DNA from: Bacteroides sp. 51
Lineage (GTDB): Bacteria > Bacteroidota > Bacteroidia > Bacteroidales > Bacteroidaceae
Length of the DNA stretch: 64,000 nt
NCBI RefSeq assembly: GCF_010500965.1
Contig: NZ_QVMI01000008.1
Coordinates: 1 to 64,000 of the forward strand
Reading direction: 5' to 3'
Shown here: piece by piece, positions 44,409 through 53,026 of the stretch
How the letters are laid out: each line of letters starts with the position of its first letter
Position numbering within the stretch: the stretch's first letter is position 1
Program-made: the position numbers and the translations under genes
The notes under the pieces: generated by a model
Databases searched by the model: none
What the model was told of the DNA's origin: nothing
The model's input: only the letters and a program-made list of their open reading frames with translations

Positions 44409-45377
44409 ATGAAAGATCAATCAGGTGCCAAAAGAAAACTGACTCCTTCTATCATGATGAAAATCATGAAAGATACCGTACAAGGGTTTATGGATGATAA
44501 TGTACTGCAACTCAGCGCATCATTGGCATATGCCACATTATTTTCAATTATACCTTTCCTTTCTCTTATAGTTACTATTGGAACATTCTTTCATACCGAC
44601 CTGACTAATCAATTATTTGTTCAGTTGCAGCCAATCCTCGGTGCTGAATCCGTTGAACAACTTAAAACAATAATATTGAATGCTAAAAAAACAGATTCGT
44701 CTACATTAACGGCAATTGTAAGTTTAGGAGTTACCATATTCGGTGCAACTGCCATCTTTGCCGAAATACAAGGATCGTTAAATTCAATTTGGGGAATAAA
44801 AGCCATACCCAAGAAAAGCTGGCTCAAATATATTAAGAACAGACTACTCTCCTTCTCTATCATTCTTATATTCGCCTTTATCCTGCTTATCACATTTACG
44901 ATAACAAATGTTATTGGTAACCTGAGTGATCGGTTTATGTCTAATTATCCTGATATAGCGGAGTCATTTGTTAAGCTGGTTGGTTTGATTTTGAATATTG
45001 GGGTTACATCTTTTATTTTTGTATTGATGTATAAAATATTGCCCGATGCCAAAATAAAGAGTAAAGATGTACTGGTAGGAGCTCTCGTAACTACCATTTT
45101 GTTTCTAATCGGGCAATGGGGAATCTCTCTTTATATTGGAATGGCAAGTGTTGGAACTGTCTACGGGGCGGCAGCTTTTATGGTTATTCTGATTACCTGG
45201 ATTTATTATTCGGCTATAATTATTTATATAGGTGCAGAGTTCACCGAAGCTTGGGCAAATGAGATGGGAAGTAAGATTTTCCCGGATGAGTTTGCCGTAA
45301 CAACCCGAATTATTGAGATTCATGGGGATAAGCCTGCAGAATCGGTGAATAAGATAGAGATTAACGAACAAGAATAA
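44409..45377 (+). CDS. YihY/BrkB family membrane protein
   Basis: 322 residues with six membrane helices. The family signature appears as LSASLAYATLFSIIPFLSLIV (about 33-53), then GATAIFAEIQGSLNSIWGI and ITWIYYSAIIIYIGAEFTEAW. It was once annotated as ribonuclease BN; that activity belongs to another gene, and the true role of this family is unsettled. The tail (about 290-322) is charged and cytoplasmic. It ends 56 bases before the periodic array shared with the convergent fucP. Confidence 0.85.
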   Translation: MKDQSGAKRKLTPSIMMKIMKDTVQGFMDDNVLQLSASLAYATLFSIIPFLSLIVTIGTFFHTDLTNQLFVQLQPILGAESVEQLKTIILNAKKTDSSTLTAIVSLGVTIFGATAIFAEIQGSLNSIWGIKAIPKKSWLKYIKNRLLSFSIILIFAFILLITFTITNVIGNLSDRFMSNYPDIAESFVKLVGLILNIGVTSFIFVLMYKILPDAKIKSKDVLVGALVTTILFLIGQWGISLYIGMASVGTVYGAAAFMVILITWIYYSAIIIYIGAEFTEAWANEMGSKIFPDEFAVTTRIIEIHGDKPAESVNKIEINEQE

Positions 45378-45387
45378 GTTCCGGTAG

Positions 45388-45519
45388 ATTATCTCTTAAT
45401 GAAATAGCAAAAATCACTTAACTTCCTATACAACTAGATGTACATCTGGTTACAGACTAGATGTACGTCTGGTTAGCAACCACATGTACATCTGGTTGTA
45501 CAGAGCAATAAGAGATAAT
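45388..45519. repeat. 11-bp inverted repeat enclosing the fucP-side array
   Basis: ATTATCTCTTA (45388-45398) and its exact complement TAAGAGATAAT (45509-45519) bracket the array at 45433-45501. They may act as terminator arms for the two convergent genes or as the ends of a small mobile unit. No target-site duplication is evident. Confidence 0.6.
45433..45501. repeat. 23-bp tandem array, three units, core AGATGTACATCT
   Basis: Units start at 45433, 45456 and 45479, exactly 23 bases apart: ACTAGATGTACATCTGG, ACTAGATGTACGTCTGG and ACCACATGTACATCTGG. The core AGATGTACATCT is a perfect 12-base palindrome. Each unit ends in TTA, TTA or TTG plus a few variable bases. Confidence 0.85.
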
Positions 45520-45577
45520 ATAATTACGTCCTGGAGATATCCGTCGAGGATTAGGACATAACACAATAATTAAAGTA

Positions 45578-46795
45578 TCAAACTGCTTTTCTCATCTGAT
45601 GATATCCAAAATAGGAAATAAAGACAAAACAGAATAGCGGCAGGATAAATCCTAATGCCATATAAGTTGTACCTATCGCTCCCATTAAAATAGGAAATAC
45701 AGCTCCTCCTGCAACTCCCATAACTAAATAAGAAGATGCTTTTTTGACTTGCGAATCGCTAAACCCTCTAACTCCTAACGCAAATATAGTTGGAAACATG
45801 GTCGACATGAAAAAGAAGGATGCGTATAAGGAGTACAAGGAGAGTTTACCAACGGACATAACAACAAATGTCATGCAAATAGCCGCCAATAAACCAAAGA
45901 TGATAAGTACCATTTCCGGTTTGAGCCAACGCATAATAAAGCTGGAGCTAAGACGCCCAACCAGGAAAAGGAACATTCCACCAAAACCTAATAGCTGAGA
46001 AGCATGAAGGTTGGATAGTGTTGGGTCCAATTCTGTTACATAGTTTATAAAGAAACTAAAAATGCCGGTCTGTGCTCCACAATATGAGAACTGTGCAAGT
46101 ACAGCTAAAACAAAACCTGTAGATTTCCAGATTGAGGTTGTTGCTTTTACATGATCTTTTTCTTCGACAACAAATTGGTTTACTTCGATTTGAGGGAGTT
46201 TTGTCCATGCAAATATAACAGTAACGATCAAAACAACAATTCCGACGAGAATATAGGGTTTTGCCAGAGCCAATTCGTCTTCAGGGCTTGAACCGAAGAT
46301 TAATGCACCGCCAATGATGGGACCAATAATCCAGCCTACACCATTAAAGCCGGCTGCGATATTGATTCTTTGTGCAGCCGAGTCCTCCTCTCCCATTGCG
46401 GTTATGTATGGATGCGCACCAGTTTCAATAATACATAATCCGCAGGCTAATACAAACAAGGCAATCAGGAATGGAATGGGAGAATGCAGGAAAGCCGACG
46501 GAATGAATGCAAATGCACCGATAGCAAATAACAATAAACCTATTACTATTCCTTTTTTATATCCTACTTTGCCCATAATCAATCCGGCGGGCAGTGCCAT
46601 GATGAAATAAGCAATATAAGTAGAGAATTGTACAAAACCGGATTCGGCTTTAGTCATTTCAAACGCGCCTTGGAAATGTTTGTTAAGCACATCCAGAAGT
46701 CCATGGGCGCAGCCCCACATCAAGTACAGACACGAAACTAACAGGAACGCGACCAGGTAGCTTTTTCCTGTAGACGATTTTAATATGGATTTCAT
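45578..46795 (-). CDS. fucP: FucP-like L-fucose:H+ symporter
   Basis: 405 residues with 12 membrane helices. The opening LVSCLYLMWGCAHGLLDVLNKHF and ACGLCIIETGAHPYITAMG near 115-133 are characteristic of FucP among major-facilitator carriers. It would import L-fucose, or a related deoxysugar, with protons. It lies 7 bases after the mutarotase gene and is the last gene of a three-gene operon starting with a UroD-like protein. Its 3' end faces yihY across a periodic array. Confidence 0.88.
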   Translation of the reverse strand: MKSILKSSTGKSYLVAFLLVSCLYLMWGCAHGLLDVLNKHFQGAFEMTKAESGFVQFSTYIAYFIMALPAGLIMGKVGYKKGIVIGLLLFAIGAFAFIPSAFLHSPIPFLIALFVLACGLCIIETGAHPYITAMGEEDSAAQRINIAAGFNGVGWIIGPIIGGALIFGSSPEDELALAKPYILVGIVVLIVTVIFAWTKLPQIEVNQFVVEEKDHVKATTSIWKSTGFVLAVLAQFSYCGAQTGIFSFFINYVTELDPTLSNLHASQLLGFGGMFLFLVGRLSSSFIMRWLKPEMVLIIFGLLAAICMTFVVMSVGKLSLYSLYASFFFMSTMFPTIFALGVRGFSDSQVKKASSYLVMGVAGGAVFPILMGAIGTTYMALGFILPLFCFVFISYFGYHQMRKAV

Positions 46796-46802
46796 ACGCA
46801 GA

Positions 46803-47126
46803 TTAGTCTAAATGAAAGAACTCTTCCATATCTGCCCACCATTCGCCCTCCTGCCGGGTTTCCAACGGCTCCTGGCAAGGTTTACATACCGCCCACCATC
46901 GTTGGGTTTCAGGATCATCAGCCATTTTAGCCATATCGGCTTCATAATCCGTACCTATATATTCATAGTAGCTGAATAGGTATCCGTCTTTATAATAGAT
47001 ACTGTAATTCTGAAGACCACATTCTTTAATCATTCGCAAAACTCCCGGCCAGGCATTGGCATGTAGCGTTTTATATTCTTCCAGTTTCTCGGGACGAAGG
47101 CGGATTATACTTCCATATCTTTTCAT
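46803..47126 (-). CDS. L-rhamnose mutarotase family protein
   Basis: 107 residues, a dimeric alpha/beta-barrel protein of the RhaM (DUF718) family. MKRYGSIIRLRPEKLEEYKTLHANAWPGVL, IKECGLQNYSIYYKDGYLFSYYEYIG and the WWADMEEFFHLD end match well. Family members interconvert alpha and beta anomers of L-rhamnose or L-fucose. Next to fucP, fucose is as likely as rhamnose. It starts 5 bases after the UroD-like gene. Confidence 0.88.
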   Translation of the reverse strand: MKRYGSIIRLRPEKLEEYKTLHANAWPGVLRMIKECGLQNYSIYYKDGYLFSYYEYIGTDYEADMAKMADDPETQRWWAVCKPCQEPLETRQEGEWWADMEEFFHLD

Positions 47127-47131
47127 ATCAT

Positions 47132-48163
47132 TTATCTTTTTAGTGCGTTAAACAAGGCTTCGATATTTGCGGGGGGAATATCGGGTAGAATGGCTTCATG
47201 GCTTGGAGAGATGATAAGTCCGGTAGGAAATATCTCTTCCAGTTCTTTTACTTTGGCATAAACATCTTCCGGTTTACCGTTAACTAATAAATGCTGTGCA
47301 TCAACACCTCCGCAGAAAGAAATCCTGCTTCCAAAGTCGTCATGCAAACGTTGTGGTTCCATATTTGCGGCAAGCGCCTGAATGGGGTGAATGATATCTA
47401 CTCCCAGATCAATAAGATCGGGAATGATATCATAAATACTACCGCACGAATGGTGAACGACTTTCAGGTTATACTTTTTGGCCTGTTCAATCATTTTTTT
47501 GGTCCCGTCGAATACAAACTCCCTCAACATCTCGGGTGAAACCATCAGGTTATTTTGGCTTCCAAAGTCATTTCCGATTAAAACGGCGTGAATCTTTCCT
47601 TGTGTAGCTTTGTAGAATATCTCGTTTGCCCGCAGATAAAAGTCTGTAATTCTGTCAATGACAGCTTTAAACATTTCAGGTTCCAATATCATTTTGATCA
47701 TGGCTGTTTCCATACCGAAAGCCGCGCAAGCGTCCTGAAAGTGGGCCGACCATGAAACTCCCATAATGGCATATCCTTCAGGTACTTCATTGACCACCCT
47801 TAGACATTCCTCCGGGTCAATGTATTTCTCAGGGTCGGGCCAGGGGAACTTATCAACATCTGCCGGGTTTGAATAATCCTCAAAGAATCCCGGAGCGGTT
47901 AACGTCCGTTCATCTACATTCACATGACTGTCTTTTGCAAAGTTGAAAGCTGCATATATGGCGTTACTATCGGGAGAATGATATGGAATCTCGACAGGAT
48001 AAATGTCGTCATCCAAACAAGCTTTTAAGCTATTGATATCATTTACATTAAAATGTGATAACAAAGCCGGTATGGCCGAATGGTCGGGTATGCCAAGCCA
48101 GGAGGCTGGCCTGTCAACCGGGCGACGCTCCGCTGTAGCATAAAATCGTTCAATGTGATTCAT
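47132..48163 (-). CDS. Uroporphyrinogen decarboxylase-like (UroD/MtaA family) protein
   Basis: 343 residues with a UroD-type TIM barrel. Unlike true HemE it has VHHSCGSI near 230, the His-x-Cys zinc site of corrinoid methyltransferases such as MtaA, and CGGVDAQHLL further on. It is therefore more likely a methyltransferase-like enzyme than a haem enzyme. Such proteins recur beside deoxysugar genes in Bacteroidetes without an established role. It is first in the operon with the mutarotase and fucP, divergent from the GDSL hydrolase. Confidence 0.8.
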   Translation of the reverse strand: MNHIERFYATAERRPVDRPASWLGIPDHSAIPALLSHFNVNDINSLKACLDDDIYPVEIPYHSPDSNAIYAAFNFAKDSHVNVDERTLTAPGFFEDYSNPADVDKFPWPDPEKYIDPEECLRVVNEVPEGYAIMGVSWSAHFQDACAAFGMETAMIKMILEPEMFKAVIDRITDFYLRANEIFYKATQGKIHAVLIGNDFGSQNNLMVSPEMLREFVFDGTKKMIEQAKKYNLKVVHHSCGSIYDIIPDLIDLGVDIIHPIQALAANMEPQRLHDDFGSRISFCGGVDAQHLLVNGKPEDVYAKVKELEEIFPTGLIISPSHEAILPDIPPANIEALFNALKR

Positions 48164-48260
48164 TGTTGTATTAGGTTTTAGATATGAATAAGATATATAA
48201 ATCAGACGGAGTTTTTTTGTATCTGTACTATGTTTATGAGCTAGTCGTCAATCTTTTATT

Positions 48261-48268
48261 TATATTTG
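48261..48268 (+). promoter_or_regulatory. -7 promoter box of the GDSL hydrolase gene
   Basis: TATATTTG, 25 bases before the chosen start at 48293. Confidence 0.6.
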
Positions 48269-48292
48269 TGGGAGTTTTTAAAAGATATGGTT

Positions 48293-49150
48293 ATGAAAAA
48301 CAAAAAGCAATTCGTATTTATATTCTTCATTTTCTTTCCTGTTTTCCTTTGGGGACAGAGCAATACCGGTGCAACAGAATTCGCAAATATTCCTAATAAC
48401 AGTTCTATTCAACACCCGTGGTTTGGTAAGCGTATAGGCTATATCGGAGATTCAATCACCGACCCGAAAAGTTACGGCGATAAGATAAGGAAGTATTGGT
48501 CTTTCTTAGAAGAATGGTTAAATACAACGTCTTATGTTTACGGTATCAGCGGCCGGCAATGGAACGATGTTCCCCGACAGGCCGAGTTATTAAAACAAGA
48601 GCATGCCGAAGAAGTTGATGCCATTATCGTCTTTATGGGAACAAATGATTTTAATGCCAGTATACCTGTTGGCGAATGGTTTACCGAAAAGGAAGAACAG
48701 GTAATGGCTGCTCGTGGTGAAACAAAAAAACTGGTAACGCGCAAACAACGAACTCCAATCATGTCTACCGAGACGTATAAAGGACGTATCAACATGGGTA
48801 TCAGCCAATTGAAGAAATTGTTCCCTGATAAACAAATCGTACTGTTAACACCCTTGCACCGTTCATTTGCCGAATTCGGGGAAAAGAATGTGCAACCCGA
48901 TGAAAGTTACCAGAATAATTGCGGAGAATATATTGACGCTTATATCCAGGCTATTAAGGAAGCAGGGAATTTATGGGGAATTCCAGTCATTGATTTCAAT
49001 GCTCTTACCGGATTGAACCCTATGGTTGAAGAACAACTGATTTATTTTAATGATGCCGGATTTGACCGTTTACATCCAAGTACCGAAGGACAACAGCGAA
49101 TGGCTCGTACTCTGATGTATCAGTTGTTAACATTACCGGTAACATATTAA
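48293..49150 (+). CDS. SGNH/GDSL hydrolase, secreted
   Basis: 285 residues from ATG 48293. The signal peptide ends FLWGQ near 22. Block I GYIGDSITDP (about 47-56) carries the nucleophile Ser, block III FMGTNDFN (about 114-121) the oxyanion Asn, and FDRLHPS near 265 the Asp/His pair. SGNH enzymes remove acyl groups from glycans or lipids outside the cytoplasm. Divergence from the UroD-mutarotase-fucP operon suggests action on a fucose- or rhamnose-containing glycan, but that is inference. ATG 48287 is an alternative start; the GTG/TTG at the promoter is excluded. Confidence 0.85.
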   Translation: MKNKKQFVFIFFIFFPVFLWGQSNTGATEFANIPNNSSIQHPWFGKRIGYIGDSITDPKSYGDKIRKYWSFLEEWLNTTSYVYGISGRQWNDVPRQAELLKQEHAEEVDAIIVFMGTNDFNASIPVGEWFTEKEEQVMAARGETKKLVTRKQRTPIMSTETYKGRINMGISQLKKLFPDKQIVLLTPLHRSFAEFGEKNVQPDESYQNNCGEYIDAYIQAIKEAGNLWGIPVIDFNALTGLNPMVEEQLIYFNDAGFDRLHPSTEGQQRMARTLMYQLLTLPVTY

Positions 49151-49325
49151 ACAGTAGTCACAAACAAATCCATTACTATAAAAGTTGTCTTGGTGTGTTA
49201 ATAAACCGAATTGCATTTCATGTTTTAACGATTAGGTTCGAAAGGATATTTTCACGCTAAGTAAACTTTTACTTGCCTCCGGCTGTTGTTATGGAAAACA
49301 AATAGAAACAAATAAAATTCCGGAT

Positions 49326-50180
49326 ATGCAATGGCAAGGAAGAAGAGGTAGCACAAATGTAGAAGATCGTCGTGGACAAGGCGGCATGTCTCCTCGTGGA
49401 TGTAGTGTTGGCGGAGGTATTGGTACTCTCGTTATTATTCTCATTTACTGGTTAATGGGTGGTAATCCATTACAACTAATTGGACAACTAAGCGATAGCC
49501 AGGGAGATACCTCAGGATATACACAAGAATATACACATACGGCAGAATCAGATTCAACTGCCCGTTTCGTCTCTGTTGTCCTGGCCGATACGGAAGATGT
49601 ATGGACCAATATATTCAACCAAATGGGACGTGATTACCGTAAACCAACCTTGGTTATTTTCAGCGGATATACCACATCGGCATGCGGAACTGCCCAAAGT
49701 GCTACCGGTCCTTTTTATTGTTCGGAAGACGAGAAAATATACATCGACCTTGCATTCTTTAACCAAATGGCCGGACAATTACAGGCTGGTGGAGACTTTG
49801 CTTATGCCTATGTGATAGCGCATGAGGTTGGGCATCATGTACAGAAACTCTTGGGTACCCTCGATCAGGTACACAATATGATGGCACGCACAGACGATGT
49901 TAATGCCAATAAACTATCCGTCGCCCTGGAACTTCAAGCTGACTTTTACGCCGGTGTATGGGCAAACCATACAGAAAGCATGTTCAATAGCCTTGACCAG
50001 GGAGATATAGAGGAAGCGCTGAACGCAGCAAATGCCATCGGCGATGACAAATTGCAGGAAAGTTCCCAAGGGTATAGCGTACCCGACTCGTTTACCCATG
50101 GAACTTCCCAACAGAGACATGACTGGTTCTATAAAGGGTACAGAACCGGCGATATCCAACAGGGAAACACTTTCGAATAA
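49326..50180 (+). CDS. Neutral zinc metallopeptidase, YpfJ family
   Basis: 284 residues. A Gly- and Arg-rich cytoplasmic start (1-35), one membrane helix (about 36-52), then the peptidase domain with the zinc motif HEVGHHVQ near 166 and the third ligand region ELQADFYAGVWAN near 201. MGRDYRKPTLVIFSG and SACGTAQSATGPFYC are family landmarks. Biological targets of YpfJ-type enzymes are unknown. It stands alone, 45 bases from the convergent Fpg-like gene. Confidence 0.9.
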   Translation: MQWQGRRGSTNVEDRRGQGGMSPRGCSVGGGIGTLVIILIYWLMGGNPLQLIGQLSDSQGDTSGYTQEYTHTAESDSTARFVSVVLADTEDVWTNIFNQMGRDYRKPTLVIFSGYTTSACGTAQSATGPFYCSEDEKIYIDLAFFNQMAGQLQAGGDFAYAYVIAHEVGHHVQKLLGTLDQVHNMMARTDDVNANKLSVALELQADFYAGVWANHTESMFNSLDQGDIEEALNAANAIGDDKLQESSQGYSVPDSFTHGTSQQRHDWFYKGYRTGDIQQGNTFE

Positions 50181-50225
50181 GATTAACCGGAAGGTTTGTT
50201 TATTTTAATGGCATAACCACTCTGG

Positions 50226-51053
50226 CTATTTCTGACAGTTTGGACAAAAGTAAATACTGCCTCCCATATAGGATTCTTTCATGATAGAACCACCACAAGC
50301 CGGACAAGGTTGCTTCTTCCATGTATTTGCAGATAAGACCGTTATATATCTTCCGCTATTCCCATACAGGTCACTTTGGGTGTTACGTCCTCCCTTTTCG
50401 GTCATATCTTTTAATGTATCTTTTAAAGAACGAAATAAAGTGGCTCGTTCTTCATCAGACAAAGTGAGTGCTTTGCGTTTAGGGTGAATCCGGGCATTAA
50501 AAAGTATATCCTGCAATACCCCATTCCCAACTCCGGGAATACGTTGTTCGGTGGCTAGTATCGCTTTTGCACTCAATGTTTTCTTTGCTTCTGCAAATAA
50601 CTGATTGAAGTTATCCATGGTGTATGTATCATCCAATGGAGATATACTATTCATACTCAATTCATGGTATTTGTTCTCTATCACTCCATCCGGATAAACA
50701 GAGATAAAACCATACATAGCTACCGTAAAAACAAGGAACGACTCATCTTCAAAGCCTAGTATAAGTTGATAGTTTTCCGGTATATTATTGCCGGGCTCGT
50801 TGTACTTAGCAATGACTCCATCGCCTATGCTCAGGATGGTTCCGCCGGTCAGAAAGAAGTCAACGAACATGCCATATCCTTTGGCGGATTCTATGGTCTT
50901 TCCTACAAGATGTCCTCCATACTCTAATGGATCACCTATATAAAAGGTGAACTTATGAGGCTTACTTGCATTAAATACATGTGCTATTTTCTTTCCAACC
51001 AGCGTTTCGCTTGCCTGTTTGGTGAGGGTAACAACTTCGGGTAATTCTAACAT
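50226..51053 (-). CDS. Fpg/Nei-family protein without the catalytic N-terminal proline
   Basis: 275 residues with the full Fpg/Nei layout: an N-terminal beta sandwich, helix-two-turns-helix GVGNGVLQDILFNARIHP (about 174-191) and a C-terminal CPACG...CPNC zinc finger. The protein starts MLELPE where Fpg and Nei start MPELPE or similar, so the Pro nucleophile is Leu here. The finger reads GGSIYFC, lacking the Arg that normally touches the lesion phosphate. Glu3 is kept. I recall a Leu-type subfamily in anaerobes, so this looks like a real variant, but base-excision activity is doubtful. It is 9 bases downstream of the AraC gene. Confidence 0.82.
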   Translation of the reverse strand: MLELPEVVTLTKQASETLVGKKIAHVFNASKPHKFTFYIGDPLEYGGHLVGKTIESAKGYGMFVDFFLTGGTILSIGDGVIAKYNEPGNNIPENYQLILGFEDESFLVFTVAMYGFISVYPDGVIENKYHELSMNSISPLDDTYTMDNFNQLFAEAKKTLSAKAILATEQRIPGVGNGVLQDILFNARIHPKRKALTLSDEERATLFRSLKDTLKDMTEKGGRNTQSDLYGNSGRYITVLSANTWKKQPCPACGGSIMKESYMGGSIYFCPNCQK

Positions 51054-51062
51054 AACATTCTT

Positions 51063-52214
51063 TTATTTACGTTTTTCAATCGGAATATATATATCTGTTG
51101 TCCATTCGGACATATCCGTATACCTGGGTTCATTTTGATATACTTCAAAACTTATACTGTTACTTTGCGCATAGTTGCTTTGAGGTAACCAGTCTTCATA
51201 TATCGAGCGGTAAAGTTCGGGTAATGCGGCATAACTTCCTTTGTGCCTGAATACGGCATAATATCCTCCGGGTATCTCTTGTATACTGAATTTTCCTCTG
51301 GGTTTATATTCTCCGGTTATAAAAACTCCCAGATAGAACCGGCATTGCTCTTCAACAGTGACCTGTGGATTATCCCGGCTTATACTCACATATTTTCCGG
51401 AATCTTCTTTTTTAATATACTTCTCTCTGTAATGCACAATCTTTTCCCAGATTTTGAGATAATTATTCCGATCCTTATAACTTCTTTCGACCGGATAACT
51501 AATAACAGTCTGAGTATCTAGCTTTTTAATCTGAGGTTGTAATGATATGGCTATTTGTGGAGAAGATTCTTTTATTGTTACCTGATAGAATCTTTCCCTG
51601 TATTCCGTCATGGAAAGTCCAAAGTGTTTTTTGAAAGCTTTAGCCAAACTTGCATTGGTTTGGTATGCCGTTTGCTCTAATATTCCATTTATTGTCAGGT
51701 TGGTTAATATTAGTTTATGGGCAATACCCTCCAATCGAAGGCGTTGTATATAGCTGCCAATATTTTCTCCAATCATATCCTTAAATACCCGGCGAAGATG
51801 GAAAAAGGATAGATTTGATATCCGGCATAATTCATTAACATCAATTACCGTATTCAGGTTCTGATCAATATAAGCCTTTATTTTACCTACAGCTTCGTTA
51901 TGGACATTCCGGGTGATTTCTTTTTGTTTCCAGCGTTTTAAGGTGGGAAGTCGTTTATTGAGAAGTATCCGCAAATCTTGTGGAGTATAGCTGGTACTGG
52001 AATATTCGTTATACTTATCGGTGTACTTCACCCATATATCAACCATTTGTTCCATGGGGATATCGACAATGTACTCTCCATCTTTCAGACAGTAGTAACA
52101 ATACTCATCACTCCGGGAATGATCGGCATTTGTTCCCAGATATTCCTCTACATCAAAACGAAGAGGCATACCACAACTCTGACAGTATTGTTTCCTGAGC
52201 GTTTCCTGTTCCAT
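51063..52214 (-). CDS. AraC regulator with zinc-ribbon head and GyrI-like tail
   Basis: 383 residues from ATG 52214. The N-terminal zinc ribbon has QSCGMPL and YCYYCLKDG (two CxxC pairs, about 9-45). A paired HTH_AraC domain follows at about 125-220 (IDVNELCRISNLSFFHLRRVFK). The C-terminal GyrI-like effector domain (about 230-380) has GGYYAVFRHKGSY and IYIPIEK. It probably senses a small ligand through the tail. A longer reading to 52256 would begin inside the cobI terminator, so I reject it. It sits 9 bases before the Fpg-like gene on the same transcript. Confidence 0.85.
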   Translation of the reverse strand: MEQETLRKQYCQSCGMPLRFDVEEYLGTNADHSRSDEYCYYCLKDGEYIVDIPMEQMVDIWVKYTDKYNEYSSTSYTPQDLRILLNKRLPTLKRWKQKEITRNVHNEAVGKIKAYIDQNLNTVIDVNELCRISNLSFFHLRRVFKDMIGENIGSYIQRLRLEGIAHKLILTNLTINGILEQTAYQTNASLAKAFKKHFGLSMTEYRERFYQVTIKESSPQIAISLQPQIKKLDTQTVISYPVERSYKDRNNYLKIWEKIVHYREKYIKKEDSGKYVSISRDNPQVTVEEQCRFYLGVFITGEYKPRGKFSIQEIPGGYYAVFRHKGSYAALPELYRSIYEDWLPQSNYAQSNSISFEVYQNEPRYTDMSEWTTDIYIPIEKRK

Positions 52215-52226
52215 AGATACAAAAAT

Positions 52227-52268
52227 AAAAAGGCTATTCGGGATATTGTTGTCCAAAATAGCCTTTTT
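52227..52268 (-). terminator. Terminator of cobI
   Basis: AAAAAGGCTATT (52227-52238) pairs with AATAGCCTTTTT (52257-52268). On the minus strand a T run follows. It ends the esterase-cobI unit and decides the start of the AraC gene. Confidence 0.85.
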
Positions 52269-52294
52269 TAGTTATGTTATGCAGAATTATACTT

Positions 52295-53005
52295 TTAAAT
52301 ATGCTTTTGAATAATCATTAAAGAGAAATAAGGAAATGCTTTATTTTGCAATTCGCTGATATCGGTAGAATAGTATTCTTTTTCTGTTCCTGCATTTTCA
52401 AAATAGTGGTAATAATAGGAAGGATGGCTCGGTATAAAACGGTGTAACTCATCTGTACATTGGGATAGTTTCATGATAACGACTGTCATATTTGAGTCAA
52501 GTAGTTCTGAAAGTTCCTCCACATTCGTATTTCCCGGAATAACCACCAAGCGTTCTTCTTGTTGTACCACATGCAGACCGGCAATAGCTCCGCATGCAAT
52601 AAAAGCAGGGATGCCCGGAACACTGCATACCGGAATATGGATAGTATGCAGCCTGTCATATACATAATGAATAGAAGAATAGAATCCGGCATCACCCTCA
52701 GCAACGACTGCAACCCGGTAAGCTTCTTTATATAATGCAGCGGCTGATTCGAACATACGGTCATAAACCTGCATGGCCAATGAGCGGTCTTTACTCATGG
52801 GCAGCGGGAACAACCTGATCTTATCATCCGGTATTTCCAGTTGATGTAATATATCGGCGGCACGGGAAGAAACATGACCATTGCCTGTAACTGTTGCCGG
52901 ACAAAGAATAACATCCGATTGCTGAAGTATGCGAAGGCCTTTTAACGTGATAAGCTCTGCTTCACCTGGCCCGAGAGAAACGAAAGTAACCGGATGTTGT
53001 TCCAT
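52295..53005 (-). CDS. cobI: Precorrin-2 C20-methyltransferase
   Basis: 236 residues of the tetrapyrrole methylase fold: FVSLGPGEAELITLKGLRILQQ at 9-30, EGDAGFYSS near 100 and a GIPAFIACGA-like SAM region near 130. CobI/CbiL adds a methyl group to C20 of precorrin-2 or cobalt-factor II in corrin ring synthesis. No other corrin gene is next to it and no cobalamin riboswitch precedes it. Instead it follows a CE7 esterase after 21 bases and would share its transcript. Confidence 0.88.
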   Translation of the reverse strand: MEQHPVTFVSLGPGEAELITLKGLRILQQSDVILCPATVTGNGHVSSRAADILHQLEIPDDKIRLFPLPMSKDRSLAMQVYDRMFESAAALYKEAYRVAVVAEGDAGFYSSIHYVYDRLHTIHIPVCSVPGIPAFIACGAIAGLHVVQQEERLVVIPGNTNVEELSELLDSNMTVVIMKLSQCTDELHRFIPSHPSYYYHYFENAGTEKEYYSTDISELQNKAFPYFSLMIIQKHI

Positions 53006-53026
53006 TATTTTTTTAATGTTATTGGT

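Noticed and set aside
47132-48163. HemE (uroporphyrinogen decarboxylase of haem synthesis)
   Set aside because: The HSCG zinc site and the deoxysugar operon context fit the methyltransferase-like branch of the superfamily.
52214-52256. N-terminal extension of the AraC regulator starting at 52256
   Set aside because: The extra codons lie in the cobI terminator hairpin, and the zinc-ribbon family starts at MEQETLRKQYC.
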